A stretch of DNA of 64,000 nt from CAZWKQ01 sp964634005 (GCA_964634005.1 CAZWKQ010000005.1:119781-183780), one strand, 5' to 3'. Numbered from the stretch's first letter, positions 36,638 through 47,615 are shown. The notes: generated by a model not told the origin, from the sequence alone. Numbers and translations are program-made.

Positions 36638-37651
36638 TTATCTTAACGGGTATTTTTTGAAAATTTCATCAGATCTCATGATAATATCAACGTATTGGGC
36701 TCTGCGGTATGCGAAAGGATCTTTTAAATTTTTTCTAGAAACTTTTCCTTTAAAATCGTTGATACTATTGTATCCTTTTTTATTCATCCATTCTTCAATT
36801 TCTTTAATCATAACCGAAACATGCGAAATGCCGTTTTTGTAAAGAGTGCTGACAACCTGAACAGTATCAGCACCTGCAAGAAGCAATTTTATTACATCTT
36901 TACCGGTAAAAATTCCGGTATTTGCACAAATATAACCTCTGCAATTACCGTAAAGTAAACCGGCAAAACGCAACGGCAAACGATTATCCTCTTCAGAGCT
37001 TAAATGATAAGGGAAATGTAAGCTTTCCTTTTCGATATCAATATCAGGCTGAAATAGTCTGTTGAAAAGTACAAAACCATCAGCACCCTCGTCGTACATA
37101 CGCGATACTATGTTAAGAACATTTGCATAAAAAGGACTCAATTTTACGCTAATTGGAATTTTAACAGCCTTTTTAACGTTATTGACAACATCTAATTGCT
37201 GATTTACAATAACTTTGCAATCATTTTCAGCATTTTTTGGGGTAGAGTAAAAGTTTAATTCAATAGCATCAACTCCGGTTTCCTCAATTTTCTTGGCATA
37301 ATCGACCCATGTTTCGTCGTAAACTGCGTTTAAACTGGCAATAACGGGAATATTGACAGCAGCCTTAGCTTTACGTAAGTTTTCAAGATGTTCTTCAGGG
37401 CCGGCATGTTCAACATTAGGAAACAACGAAGTCATTTCGGCATGACGATGTTCATACTCCCTTAGATTTTCCTCAAGCTCGAGGCTTTCTAATTGGATTT
37501 GTTCTTCGAAAAGCGATTTATAAACTATTGCAGCAGCGCCTGCATCTTCGAGTCTTTTAATATTATCAACTTCCTTTGTAATATTACATGCACCTACAAT
37601 TATGGGATTTTTTAACTCTAAACCCAAATATTTTACTGAAAGATTTGCCAT
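36638..37651 (-). CDS. Dihydroorotate dehydrogenase-like flavoprotein
   Basis: The 337-residue protein is an FMN TIM barrel of the DHOD class. It starts LSVKYLGLELKNPIIVGA and has VIASLNAVYDETWV, AIELNFYSTP, PISVKLSPFY and a GADTVQVVSTLY phosphate-binding end. It matches the DHOD-like proteins annotated beside PyrD in Bacteroidota; the canonical PyrD active-site loop is not evident, so the true substrate may differ (PreA-type pyrimidine reduction is possible). A strong terminator follows. Confidence 0.82.
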   Translation of the reverse strand: MANLSVKYLGLELKNPIIVGACNITKEVDNIKRLEDAGAAAIVYKSLFEEQIQLESLELEENLREYEHRHAEMTSLFPNVEHAGPEEHLENLRKAKAAVNIPVIASLNAVYDETWVDYAKKIEETGVDAIELNFYSTPKNAENDCKVIVNQQLDVVNNVKKAVKIPISVKLSPFYANVLNIVSRMYDEGADGFVLFNRLFQPDIDIEKESLHFPYHLSSEEDNRLPLRFAGLLYGNCRGYICANTGIFTGKDVIKLLLAGADTVQVVSTLYKNGISHVSVMIKEIEEWMNKKGYNSINDFKGKVSRKNLKDPFAYRRAQYVDIIMRSDEIFKKYPLR

Positions 37652-37733
37652 AGATGTATATTTTTAAAGTTTATATTACTTTATTTATTATAACAATCAA
37701 AACATCAAAAAGGCTGTATAGAAATTATTTTTT

Positions 37734-38813
37734 TTAATATCTGTCGATACAATTCAAATCTGCAAAAGCAATTTTGAGTCTCTCAACAGTTGATTTTTCG
37801 CCTTCTCTTAGCCATGCTCTTGGATCGTAATACTTTTTGTTTGGTTTATCTTCGCCTTCGGGATTTCCAATCTGACCTTGCAGATAAGCCTCGTTTTTCT
37901 TGTAATATTTCATAACGCCTTCCCAGAATGCCCATTGAGTATCGGTATCAATATTCATTTTAACAACACCGTAACTAATAGCTTCTTTTATTTTTTCAGG
38001 TTCAGAACCCGAGCCTCCGTGAAATACAAAATTTACCGGATTAGGCTGAGTATTAAATTTCTTTTGTATGTATTGCTGCGAATTATGAAGAATAATAGGT
38101 TCAAGCTTAACATTACCGGGCTTGTAAACACCGTGAACATTACCAAATGAAGCAGCTATTGTGAAGCGGTTACTTATTTTCATCAGCTCCTCGTAAGCAT
38201 AAGCGACATCTTCGGGTTGAGTGTATAATCTGGCATTGTCAACATTAGTATTATCAACACCATCTTCTTCGCCACCTGTTATACCAAGTTCAATTTCCAA
38301 TGTCATACCCATTTTACTCATTCTTTCGAGATACTTTTTACATATTTCGATATTTTCGTGCAAAGATTCTTCCGATAAATCGAGCATATGCGAACTAAAT
38401 AAGGGCTTTCCTTTTTCTTTAAAATATTTTTCGCCTGCATCTAATAAGCCATCTACCCAAGGAAGCAATTTTTTTGCTGCATGATCGGTATGCAATATTA
38501 CAGGAATACCGTAATATTCGGCTAATTGATGTACATGTAATGCCCCTGAAACTGTTCCTGCTATTGCGATTTTTTCGTCTGTATTTGATAATGATTTACC
38601 TGCATAGAAAATACCTCCTCCATTAGAAAACTGAATCATAACAGGCGAATTTACGGCTTTTGCGGCTTCCATAACCGCATTTACCGAGCTTGTACCTACA
38701 ACGTTCACTGCAGGCAAAGCAAATTTTTCCTGTTTTGCAATTCTGAAAATCTCTTGTAAATCATCGCCTGTAACTACTCCGGGCTTAACCTTTGAACTGA
38801 TTTTTTCTGCCAT
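37734..38813 (-). CDS. fbaA: Class II fructose-bisphosphate aldolase
   Basis: The 359-residue protein is a type A class II aldolase (E. coli FbaA-like): AVNVVGTSSVNAVMEAA, zinc ligand His in VILHTDHAAKKLLPW, the ELGITGGEEDGV loop and FVFHGGSGSEPEKI. It cleaves fructose 1,6-bisphosphate in glycolysis and runs in reverse in gluconeogenesis. It has a well-formed promoter of its own at 38895-38926. Confidence 0.97.
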   Translation of the reverse strand: MAEKISSKVKPGVVTGDDLQEIFRIAKQEKFALPAVNVVGTSSVNAVMEAAKAVNSPVMIQFSNGGGIFYAGKSLSNTDEKIAIAGTVSGALHVHQLAEYYGIPVILHTDHAAKKLLPWVDGLLDAGEKYFKEKGKPLFSSHMLDLSEESLHENIEICKKYLERMSKMGMTLEIELGITGGEEDGVDNTNVDNARLYTQPEDVAYAYEELMKISNRFTIAASFGNVHGVYKPGNVKLEPIILHNSQQYIQKKFNTQPNPVNFVFHGGSGSEPEKIKEAISYGVVKMNIDTDTQWAFWEGVMKYYKKNEAYLQGQIGNPEGEDKPNKKYYDPRAWLREGEKSTVERLKIAFADLNCIDRY

Positions 38814-38894
38814 AACTTAATTTTTTATATTTTTAATTCTTAATTTCTTAATGTATTTCAAATAAACAATTAAAATTTGTTTCAGATTTTACTT

Positions 38895-38926
38895 CAAAAA
38901 TAAAAAAAATTAAAAGAACATAGCAA
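38895..38926 (-). promoter_or_regulatory. Promoter candidate for fbaA
   Basis: On the minus strand: TTG, 21-bp spacer, then TATTTTTG. Both the box sequence and the spacing fit the Bacteroidota -33/-7 consensus. Confidence 0.55.
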
Positions 38927-38935
38927 TTTTAAAAA

Positions 38936-41900
38936 CTATTTTTTAACAAATTTTGAAGTAAAATTAATATTATCAACATTAATATTTACAAAATAAATAC
39001 CTTTCGAAAAACGGGAAATATCAAACTGATAAGTATTACTTTCGGAATTTATATGTAAATCCTTTTGTTCAACTTCTCTTCCAAGAATATCGGTAAATTT
39101 CAATTTTGCAAAAACCGACTTATCGTAATCGAATTTTATACTGATAATATTATCGGCAGGATTAGGATAAACAATTATTTTATTATCAAGGTTTCTAATT
39201 GGCTCTATTCCTTGTACAACATTTACGGTCTCGGATACAGAATCGGCACCGCATGCATTATAACTTATTAATTTAACTACATAACTGCCAAAATTTTGAT
39301 AATTATGAACAGGATTCTTATCCATTGATGTTGTACCATCTCCGAAGTCCCACAAATAGTTGATTCCTCCATTTGCGGTATTATTATTAAACGTAACGGT
39401 TAAGTTATTAAAATAATATGTAAATGAAGGAACAGGTTTGTAGTAATTAATGTAAATATTTACCGGTAAGCGATTGCTCACACATTTCTCGCCTTCGATT
39501 TGCCAATCGTAGAAATAGTAATAATATCCTGTAGGATTCTGCGTAGCACTACTGCTTTTGATTTTGATTGAATTACCGATAATATACGGATAATTTGTTC
39601 CTGCATTGTTTCTGTATAAATTAGGATTTGCAGGTCCTTCAAGTTGAAGGTTATTCATTACTGGAATGTAAAAATTCAAATCTACTCTGCTTTCACCCGA
39701 TGGGATGTTAACAGTTTTAGAAGCTAAAACACTTCCGCTGCTTGTCCTAAGTGTGATAGTCCTGTTTCCTGCACTTGCGGCATAAACTTTTACACTCTTC
39801 AAAAAAGTAGCTTGAGTACAATCGAATACTAAATAATGGATATTCGTATTGTTAAAATATCCTCCGCCTCCTGAATTATTAGGCTTTCCGCCAAAAATAT
39901 CCGGACCATCTTCCTGAGATTCAACATAAATAGTTGTTGATGATTGGTAAACGGGAGTTATAAAAGTTGTTCCTGTATCTATCGGGAAAGTTGAAGTTGG
40001 AGAATCAAACCATTTTATCTTCCCGTTGCCTGAAGCTGTCAATGTAAATGATGATGCTCCACAACTCTCAACATCATTGGGTTTTACAGGGTCTAAAGGT
40101 TTGTTTATATTAATTATATTGCTTTTAATAACAGAGTCAGAACCAATAATGTTTGTACAAACAAGTTTTACCGAATAAACACCATTTGAAGTATAATTAT
40201 GTATAGGGTGTTGTTGATTTGATGTATTACCGTCGCCGAAATCCCACAACCAACTGCTTGCCCCATAAAGACTAAGGTCGGTGAATTTTATCTTACCTGT
40301 ACAACTAATTGTATCTGATACACTAAAGTTTGCAATTGGAGCCAAGTTTGGATATGAACATTGCCAGTTAATAACAAAACCTGAGTTTTCGACACCCGAA
40401 TCGGTTGATAAGTAAAGCAGAACACTACCGCTATTAGCAACTATAGTACCTCCATTTGGCAAATTAGTCCCTGAATATTGACCTATTAATGGAGAGGATG
40501 TAGAGTTTCCATTATAAATATACAAATAATCGTAACCGCTCTCTAAATTAAATTGAGAAAAAGTAAGAGTAACAGACGATGCTCCTAAAGGAGAAATGAG
40601 CATATAAGAATTTGAATTTGGCAAATAGTTTGAACTTCCTCCGTTATCGAGCAAAGTACCTGAGCAAGCTGCTGAAACGGCATTGCCATTTGCAGGCATT
40701 ATCTGCAAACAAGGGTTTTGAGGATCGACACTAATATACTGAGTTTTAGTTAAGCTGTCAATACCACATAAACCACCATTAGCAATAAGCTTAACGTTAA
40801 AATTACCGAAATTCTGATAAACATGAACAGGATTTAAATCGGTACTGTATGTTCCATCGCCAAAATCCCACAAATACGATGCTCCGTTATTACTTTGATT
40901 TGTGAATGTAACCGTTGCCGGTAATTGGCAAAATGTAGTGAAATCGGCAGTAAAATTGCTTTGAACACCGGGAACATAAGAATTACCGAGACCTACGGCA
41001 TAGAATGCATTAGTTGTGCTATTAACTGCCTGACTGCAAGACCCAAACAAATCTGTAGCTGAGATAATACCATAAAAACGGGCATCGCTATAATTAGAAC
41101 TGTTGGTAAGATAAACGGTAAGCATTCTATAAGCAATTTTTTCAGCCGAATCTATACCTATTCCCGAAACATTAAAGGTCTGATTATTATCATTTGTTCC
41201 TGCTCCCCCAGCAGAAAGCAGGTAAAACCAATAATTTAAAACTCCGGAATTTGTATGAACACCACCATTATCATTTGGACCTGAATACCAATAAGTTCCT
41301 AAATAAGTATCGGGCTGACTTTTAGCATTAGGATTCGACATTGACCTGATATAATTTCCGATATTTTCACCAATTAACCAGTTTGCTGCCTGTGGTTTAG
41401 CATAAAACTCTATGGCTGTACCGAAAATGTCGCTAAATGCCTCGTTTAATGCACCTGATTCGTATGAATAATCAAGGTTTGCAGTAAAACTTGTCAATCC
41501 GTGAGTTATTTCATGAGCACAAATATCAAGAGCTACAAGAGGTTGCATACTTGAGTTACCGTCACCGTATGTCATTCGCTGTCCATCCCAAAATGCATTG
41601 GCATAATTTACATCGTAATGAACATAACTTTTTAATTTAAACCCCAGATTATCAATACTATTTCTTTCAAATTTATACCAATAATAATCCCAAGTTTTTT
41701 CAGCACCCCAGTGTGCATCGGTAGCAATCTCGTCTTTTTGTGAATTTACGTTATTCCAATAATTATCGGAATCGGTAAAATCGACAGCATTACCGTAATT
41801 GGTACTTGTAAGCATATTGTAGGTTTCAACACCCTGCCCTCTCCCTGTTTCTCTAAGCCTGAAAACGCTTCCGGTATAATCAGTCGTGATAGGTTGAACT

Positions 41901-42649
41901 CCGCTGAATTTTGTTACTGCAGTACCCAAAGTATCGATATGATATATTTTATTGTTTTCGAAAATAATTTCTGCATTTTCGGCATCAACATATATATCGG
42001 CTCTTTTAAGAGGTTTGTCGGCATAAATGTCGAATTTATAGGCCAAAACGTAATTATCACTTTGCGGCTTTCTCAAATATTCGAGTTTTCCTTTGGGGTA
42101 ATAACTCGCTTCAGAATTATTTGTCTCCTTCTTAAGCAATGCTTCTTCCTCTTTCATTTGCCATTTATAGCGTTGAGCATTAACATACGTTAAAGCCGAT
42201 TGTAAGGCCTGCTCTTCAGATAATATACTACTGTTTAATGCATTGAATTTCTTTAATAAAGTGCCATTTATTGATGTAATTTTATTATTTTTAATATGTA
42301 CAATAAACACGGCATCTCTAATAGGCATATTTTGATAGGTTTGAACATAACGAACATGCAATTCATCCCTATTATCAATAATTTCAGAAACTTTAGCATA
42401 ACTGAGTAAAGGTGAAATCATCAACTTTTGGTACAATAAGTCATTAAGTTTATCGACAGGCAATTGATATTCGGGTCTAAACCGCATATAAGAGGGAATT
42501 TCGCTATATGAATGAGTACGAACTATATCGCAACCATTTAATATTTTATTTGCTTCATTTCCATAATATTCTTTTTGTGAAAAAGCCTGATTTACAAAAC
42601 CCCAAAAAAGTAATATACTGATAAACAATAGTTTATTTCTCATCATCAT
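38936..42649 (-). CDS. Secreted M4 (thermolysin-like) metalloprotease with PKD and CUB-like domains and T9SS sorting domain
   Basis: This is a 1237-residue protein. A signal peptide (about 1-24, ending QAFSQ) and an FTP-type propeptide (about 60-200) precede the M4 catalytic domain. That domain has zinc motif HEITH (379-383) and the third ligand in GALNEAFSDIFG about 20 residues later. Next come a PKD domain (YLWDFGDGTYS), a CUB-like domain (LESGYDYLYIYNGN), two more WDFGDG PKD-type repeats around a beta-sandwich, and a type A sorting domain (IIVYPNPADNIISIKF). It is probably secreted through T9SS to degrade protein outside the cell. Confidence 0.95.
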   Translation of the reverse strand: MMMRNKLLFISILLFWGFVNQAFSQKEYYGNEANKILNGCDIVRTHSYSEIPSYMRFRPEYQLPVDKLNDLLYQKLMISPLLSYAKVSEIIDNRDELHVRYVQTYQNMPIRDAVFIVHIKNNKITSINGTLLKKFNALNSSILSEEQALQSALTYVNAQRYKWQMKEEEALLKKETNNSEASYYPKGKLEYLRKPQSDNYVLAYKFDIYADKPLKRADIYVDAENAEIIFENNKIYHIDTLGTAVTKFSGVQPITTDYTGSVFRLRETGRGQGVETYNMLTSTNYGNAVDFTDSDNYWNNVNSQKDEIATDAHWGAEKTWDYYWYKFERNSIDNLGFKLKSYVHYDVNYANAFWDGQRMTYGDGNSSMQPLVALDICAHEITHGLTSFTANLDYSYESGALNEAFSDIFGTAIEFYAKPQAANWLIGENIGNYIRSMSNPNAKSQPDTYLGTYWYSGPNDNGGVHTNSGVLNYWFYLLSAGGAGTNDNNQTFNVSGIGIDSAEKIAYRMLTVYLTNSSNYSDARFYGIISATDLFGSCSQAVNSTTNAFYAVGLGNSYVPGVQSNFTADFTTFCQLPATVTFTNQSNNGASYLWDFGDGTYSTDLNPVHVYQNFGNFNVKLIANGGLCGIDSLTKTQYISVDPQNPCLQIMPANGNAVSAACSGTLLDNGGSSNYLPNSNSYMLISPLGASSVTLTFSQFNLESGYDYLYIYNGNSTSSPLIGQYSGTNLPNGGTIVANSGSVLLYLSTDSGVENSGFVINWQCSYPNLAPIANFSVSDTISCTGKIKFTDLSLYGASSWLWDFGDGNTSNQQHPIHNYTSNGVYSVKLVCTNIIGSDSVIKSNIININKPLDPVKPNDVESCGASSFTLTASGNGKIKWFDSPTSTFPIDTGTTFITPVYQSSTTIYVESQEDGPDIFGGKPNNSGGGGYFNNTNIHYLVFDCTQATFLKSVKVYAASAGNRTITLRTSSGSVLASKTVNIPSGESRVDLNFYIPVMNNLQLEGPANPNLYRNNAGTNYPYIIGNSIKIKSSSATQNPTGYYYYFYDWQIEGEKCVSNRLPVNIYINYYKPVPSFTYYFNNLTVTFNNNTANGGINYLWDFGDGTTSMDKNPVHNYQNFGSYVVKLISYNACGADSVSETVNVVQGIEPIRNLDNKIIVYPNPADNIISIKFDYDKSVFAKLKFTDILGREVEQKDLHINSESNTYQFDISRFSKGIYFVNINVDNINFTSKFVKK

Positions 42650-42755
42650 CTGTTTAAATATTTTTTTAAAGGTACAAAAAATTGAAAGAGAATTTAATTA
42701 AATTTATAATTAACATAAAAATAACAAGTTATATAAAAATTACGGTAAAATAAAA

Positions 42756-43346
42756 TTACTTGTTCTTCTTCTTTTTTGTTTTCGGTTTCATAACGGAAAA
42801 TCCGAAGCTTCCCAATAATTGTCCTAAATTATAATATTTCCCGTGCGAGTAGCAAATTGGTTTTGCTTTAGAAAAATCAAATTCCTGAGTTTTAGAGTTA
42901 AAATATTTCTCATCGGCATTAACAGCAACTACTTCGGCAATAAACATATCGTGAGAACCAAGAGGGATAATCTGTTTAACAACACATTCGATATTAATCG
43001 GCGATTCGTCAATTAGTGGAGCATTCACTTTTTGAGCTTTAGCAGGATTAAGGTCCATTTCTTTGAACTTATTAAAATTTTTTCCCGATTTTACTCCGCA
43101 CCAGTCGGTAGCAAAGGCTAAATCCTCAGTAGTTAGATTAATAACAAATTCCAAATTTTTTTTAATTATTGAATAAGAATGTCTTTCGGGACGAACAGAT
43201 ATATAACACATTGGAGGATTGGTACAAATAGTTCCTGTCCAGCTTACAGTAATTATATTATACTCGCTTTCGTCGGAACCGCAACTTACCATCACAGCAG
43301 GCAAAGGGTATATCATAGTTCCCGGTTTCCAGTTTTGTTTAGCCAT
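42756..43346 (-). CDS. Flavin reductase-like / flavoredoxin family protein
   Basis: The 196-residue FMN-binding split-barrel protein has the family pattern MVSCGSDESEYNIITVSWTG, TNPPMCYISVRPERHSY and EFVINLTTEDL. Such proteins pass electrons from NAD(P)H or ferredoxin to flavins or partner enzymes; flavoredoxins do so in anaerobes. The Lys-rich tail is unusual but probably unstructured. It is a single gene with its own promoter at 43376-43406. Confidence 0.88.
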   Translation of the reverse strand: MAKQNWKPGTMIYPLPAVMVSCGSDESEYNIITVSWTGTICTNPPMCYISVRPERHSYSIIKKNLEFVINLTTEDLAFATDWCGVKSGKNFNKFKEMDLNPAKAQKVNAPLIDESPINIECVVKQIIPLGSHDMFIAEVVAVNADEKYFNSKTQEFDFSKAKPICYSHGKYYNLGQLLGSFGFSVMKPKTKKKKNK

Positions 43347-43375
43347 AGTTTATTTGTCTTGTTAAGTTTGATGTA

Positions 43376-43406
43376 CAAAAGTAATATTTAAGCCATTTAA
43401 AACCAA
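43376..43406 (-). promoter_or_regulatory. Promoter candidate for the flavin reductase gene
   Basis: On the minus strand: TTG, 20-bp spacer, TACTTTTG, then about 30 bases to the ATG at 43346. Confidence 0.55.
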
Positions 43407-43472
43407 TTTTAATCTATAAATCCAAATACAATCGGCTAAAATATTAATCTTAAGCAGTAAAAATTGAGATGC

Positions 43473-46400
43473 TTATAATTTAATGATTTTCAATATTCTA
43501 AAATCATTATCTGATTTTATTTTTATAAAATAAACACCGGGATTAAATTCTTTTGTATTGATTTCTAACATATTGCTGTTTTCATTTTTTTTATAAAACA
43601 TAATTTTTCCATCAACTGATAATATCTTTATATTGAAAGTTTTAGCAGGAAACTCAATAAACAAGTTGTCTTTGAGAGGATTGGGGAATAATCTTAAATC
43701 AGTATTTGATATTTCGCCTATATCAGTACAATTCAAAATGTTAACCACGATAGTATCACTATTACTACAACCATTTATATCAGTTACATTAGTCCAAATA
43801 ATATTGTTCCCTAGTCCGAAGTTCGATGAATTTACGACTATGGTTTGTGCTATAGAGCCATTTGACCATAAGTAATTAGAAAAACCACTGCCTGCATTTA
43901 GTATTAAACTTTCATTATTGCAAATTGAAGTATCGTTACCCAAATTAATAAACGGTAATGGAATAGTTGTAACACTTAACTCGGGAGATATATTCTTACA
44001 GCCATTCTGATCAATTACTTCTACTTTATAATTTCCGGTTTGGTGTGCTGTAAATGAGTTTGAATGATAATTTATTATAGGCTGATTATCTTTAAACCAA
44101 TTATAAACCCAATTTGGGAAATAATTACAATAAAGTAAAACCGAATCACCTGAGCAAAAGGTTAAATTTCCATTAGGAGTTAGAGATACATTAGGATTTG
44201 AATTCACGGTTAATATTGCAGAATCAGTAAAAATACATGATGAAATCAAACATCTGAATTTGTATCCGTTATAAACTATTTTTGTTGTATCAATTTTTAG
44301 AGTATCATCATTTACCCCTGAAAAAGGCGAAAAATTTTGAACATTCAACCATGAAGTTGTGTATTTGTATTGCCATTGATAACTCAAACCCAATCCGGTA
44401 GCCGATGTTGTGAAAATAGCACTATTGTTTTCACAAACACTTATACTTTGAGGTTGTATTGTAATTGTAGGACTATTGGGATTTACAATTAAAGCAGCCG
44501 AATTTGTCTGATAATAGTATGGGGAACAATATGTTGTAATCAAACATCTATATTGGTAACCGTTCATACTGTTAGTAACATTATTTACTATTAAAGTGCT
44601 TGAATCAGTTCCTGTGTATTCTGTACCGTTATAAATATTTATAAAACCTGTCCCTGTATTTACTTGCCATTGATAAGACGCGACAACTCCGGTAACAACT
44701 GCGTTGAAAACTGCAATATTATTCAAACAAGCTGTAACATTGCTCAATGTAGCTATAACAGGAGCTGTAATAATGTTTAAATAAGCCGAATTAGTTGGAA
44801 GACAAGAAGAAAGCAAGCAACGGTATCTGTAACCATTCATATTTATTTGTGAATTTGAAACAGTTAATGTAGAAGTAGTAACTCCTGAGTAAGTTGAATT
44901 ATTTGACAAATTCGAGAATATTCCGGTACCATTATCGCACTGCCATTGATAAGTAATGTTTGAACCCGAAGCCTGAACAACAAATTTAGCTTGTGAGCCC
45001 AAACATACATTTGTATCAGAAGGCTGTAAAAGTATATTAGGAGCAAGACCAACATTAAGAATTCCGAAATTACTCACCAAAGAAGGAGGACAATAACCAC
45101 TGACCAAACATCTGAATTTGTAACCATTCATAGCGAGAGTTATTCCCGAAATCATCAACATTTCAGTATTTACTCCCTGATATACAGAGTTATTTATAAG
45201 ATTAACAAAACCTGAACCATCATCAACCTGCCATTGATAAGTAATTCCACTGCCTGTTGCTCCGCAATAAAAACCGCTATTTCCGCCTATGCAAGTCGAT
45301 TGATTTGCCGGATGTATTTGAATATTAACCTTTTGATTAACTACAATATCCGCATTATACTCCTTCGATATTACAAAAGGATTAGTACTTACAACCCTTA
45401 TTCTGTAAAAATTTCCTTGTTCTAAATTTGACGGTAATGTTGAAGTCTTTGAAATTGGCAAAACATTTGAAACAATAGAATCAATCTTCAAAGGATTAGT
45501 AAAACGACCCATTTTATCCGAAAGCTGGATATAAAATTTATTACCTTGATTAAAAGAAGCGTTAGTACTCATGCTAACAGTTATGCTGCCACCGCTGCAA
45601 AAAGGCATTCCACTTATGTTATTAACAGATAATTCCGGGCTAATATTCCTTTTCCATAACCCGCCTGTTTCTGAACCAAAATAAACAATACTATCATAGA
45701 TACTAATACTAATCTTTGAACCAATATTCGGGCTTATACCTTCATTGAAACCATACCATGACTTTCCAAAATCATTAGAAACCAACACATTACTGCTTGA
45801 TGTTGCGAATAAATGCCTACCAGATACCGCTAATAAATCAATATTTGTCTGATAAGGATTAGGATTAGTCCATGTTGTATCATCATAAGTTTTACGATAT
45901 ATCCCGTATAAACTTGAAATTACCGCCATACTATCGCTAAGAACTATTGATTGTAAAAAAGGAGTTGTTACAGGTATTCCATAACTTTGATTTTGCCATG
46001 AAACTCCTGAGTTATTACTTGTATAAACTTTTTGACTACCTAAAATAAAGTAGATAATATTTCCCGAAGCAGCAATGTCGTTTACAGATTGGGTTGGAAC
46101 TGATGTTACTTGTGTCCAGTTGTTTCCGGTAATGCTTTGAAACAATCCGTTACTTGCTCCAACGAAATATTTGTTGGCAGTATAAGTTATACAATTTACA
46201 CTTCCTGTTATGCCGCTGTTTGAAATGGTCCAACTATAGCCCCCATCATGCGAAATGTAAATACCGTCAGCAGTTACGGCAAATAAATTATTCAGAACTT
46301 TAATAATTTTTTTAACGTAAATATTATTTGCAATTGAACATTGTATCCACGAATTACCACCGTTGGTTGAAATATAAAGACCTGCATTGGTTCCTATGCT

Positions 46401-47420
46401 TGCAATTATTTTATTTCCTTCTGCATAAACCGACCTAACATACGAGCAATTCAGACCGGTATTAATTAAAGTCCATACACCTCCAATTGGGTTGTTCAAA
46501 TAAAAGCCGTCAAAAGTCCCTATAACCAGAGAGTTATTAGCCGAAACAATAATATTTACATTAGTGTATTGCGGAAGCCCTGAGCCTGAAACAGTCCAAT
46601 TATTCGACCCTAAAAATGTTGAATATACACCATAAGACTGAGTGGCTGCGTAACAGTAATTTCCTGCAATTGCAAAAGAATTCACCATAGTATTTCCAGC
46701 GGGCAAGCCGTTAGTTGCCTGCATCCACAAGTTTGCCCCGTTAGTACTGTAATATACACCGTTCGAACTCCCGCAGTATAATGTGTCTCCTTTAGCAATA
46801 ATACTGTACACATTGGCCGAAAACGGAATATTATTATTCATTGTCGTCCAATTTAATCCGTTGTTTGTCGATAGATAAACACCATAATTTGTTGCTAACC
46901 ATAATTTATTCTGATAACTAAATATCTGATTAAAAGAAGACATCAAACTAAAACCGGTAGATACCCATGTACTGCCTAAATTGCTTGAATAAAACAATTC
47001 TTCAACACCGGTACCATAATAAATTGAAGCAAAGAGAATATTATTATGTACTGCAAGCTTTCTGACCCACGTATTATTTGGCAGATTACCGCTTGCATCT
47101 ATCCATGTTAAACCACCATTAATGGTTTTCATTACCGATGTGTCACTTGCTGCAAAAAGTATAGTATCAATTTGAGCGAAAGAACTTGCATAGGGTTTCG
47201 GAAGACCGTTGCTAATATTAGTCCAATTATTATTCGATAATAGTTTCCATACACCTCCGTAATTTTGATTCAACTCGCAGGAAGCATAATAATTGCCGTT
47301 AAAAAAAATCATTGTTTTAATACTTCCGCCATAAGGACCGGTCATTTGCTGCCATATCTGATTTGCAAACAAATGGACAGAAATAATAATGATTACTGTA
47401 AAAAAAGTAATTTTTTTCAT
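43473..47420 (-). CDS. Giant T9SS surface protein: beta-propeller plus Ig-like repeats
   Basis: The ATG at 47420 (MKKITFFTVIIIISVHLFAN) gives a clean signal peptide and 1315 residues. An upstream start at 47504 would put 28 residues before the signal and was rejected. Residues about 25-640 contain many BNR-type repeats (GGLTWIDAS, NNGLNWTTM, GGYSWTISN), as in photosystem-stability-like and sortilin propellers. Next come at least four Ig-like repeats of about 85 residues (TYQWQVDDGSGF ... NGYKFRCLVSG), then a PKD-like stretch and a type A sorting domain (LRLFPNPLKDNLFIEF). It is probably a surface adhesin or glycan-binding protein. Confidence 0.88.
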   Translation of the reverse strand: MKKITFFTVIIIISVHLFANQIWQQMTGPYGGSIKTMIFFNGNYYASCELNQNYGGVWKLLSNNNWTNISNGLPKPYASSFAQIDTILFAASDTSVMKTINGGLTWIDASGNLPNNTWVRKLAVHNNILFASIYYGTGVEELFYSSNLGSTWVSTGFSLMSSFNQIFSYQNKLWLATNYGVYLSTNNGLNWTTMNNNIPFSANVYSIIAKGDTLYCGSSNGVYYSTNGANLWMQATNGLPAGNTMVNSFAIAGNYCYAATQSYGVYSTFLGSNNWTVSGSGLPQYTNVNIIVSANNSLVIGTFDGFYLNNPIGGVWTLINTGLNCSYVRSVYAEGNKIIASIGTNAGLYISTNGGNSWIQCSIANNIYVKKIIKVLNNLFAVTADGIYISHDGGYSWTISNSGITGSVNCITYTANKYFVGASNGLFQSITGNNWTQVTSVPTQSVNDIAASGNIIYFILGSQKVYTSNNSGVSWQNQSYGIPVTTPFLQSIVLSDSMAVISSLYGIYRKTYDDTTWTNPNPYQTNIDLLAVSGRHLFATSSSNVLVSNDFGKSWYGFNEGISPNIGSKISISIYDSIVYFGSETGGLWKRNISPELSVNNISGMPFCSGGSITVSMSTNASFNQGNKFYIQLSDKMGRFTNPLKIDSIVSNVLPISKTSTLPSNLEQGNFYRIRVVSTNPFVISKEYNADIVVNQKVNIQIHPANQSTCIGGNSGFYCGATGSGITYQWQVDDGSGFVNLINNSVYQGVNTEMLMISGITLAMNGYKFRCLVSGYCPPSLVSNFGILNVGLAPNILLQPSDTNVCLGSQAKFVVQASGSNITYQWQCDNGTGIFSNLSNNSTYSGVTTSTLTVSNSQINMNGYRYRCLLSSCLPTNSAYLNIITAPVIATLSNVTACLNNIAVFNAVVTGVVASYQWQVNTGTGFINIYNGTEYTGTDSSTLIVNNVTNSMNGYQYRCLITTYCSPYYYQTNSAALIVNPNSPTITIQPQSISVCENNSAIFTTSATGLGLSYQWQYKYTTSWLNVQNFSPFSGVNDDTLKIDTTKIVYNGYKFRCLISSCIFTDSAILTVNSNPNVSLTPNGNLTFCSGDSVLLYCNYFPNWVYNWFKDNQPIINYHSNSFTAHQTGNYKVEVIDQNGCKNISPELSVTTIPLPFINLGNDTSICNNESLILNAGSGFSNYLWSNGSIAQTIVVNSSNFGLGNNIIWTNVTDINGCSNSDTIVVNILNCTDIGEISNTDLRLFPNPLKDNLFIEFPAKTFNIKILSVDGKIMFYKKNENSNMLEINTKEFNPGVYFIKIKSDNDFRILKIIKL

Positions 47421-47615
47421 AAATAACATTTTTACAAATTTACTTAAATATGGGTGAAAAGAAAAAGATTTGTCAAAAACGAAAATATAATTTTGAAAAA
47501 CCAATTTTTTGTTATATATTTGATGAATAATAAGATAGAATATTTGTATTATTTCTAGCTTGCAATACTGATATTTTAAAATTTCTATGAAGCCTTTTAT
47601 TAACTCTTAATAGAA

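Noticed and set aside
37700..37733. Possible terminator AAAAAGGCTGT near the fbaA end
   Set aside because: Only one arm is present; no matching CAGCC arm nearby, unlike the hppA terminator.
47421..47504. Upstream in-frame extension of the giant surface protein
   Set aside because: It would place 28 residues ahead of a clean signal peptide that starts at 47420.
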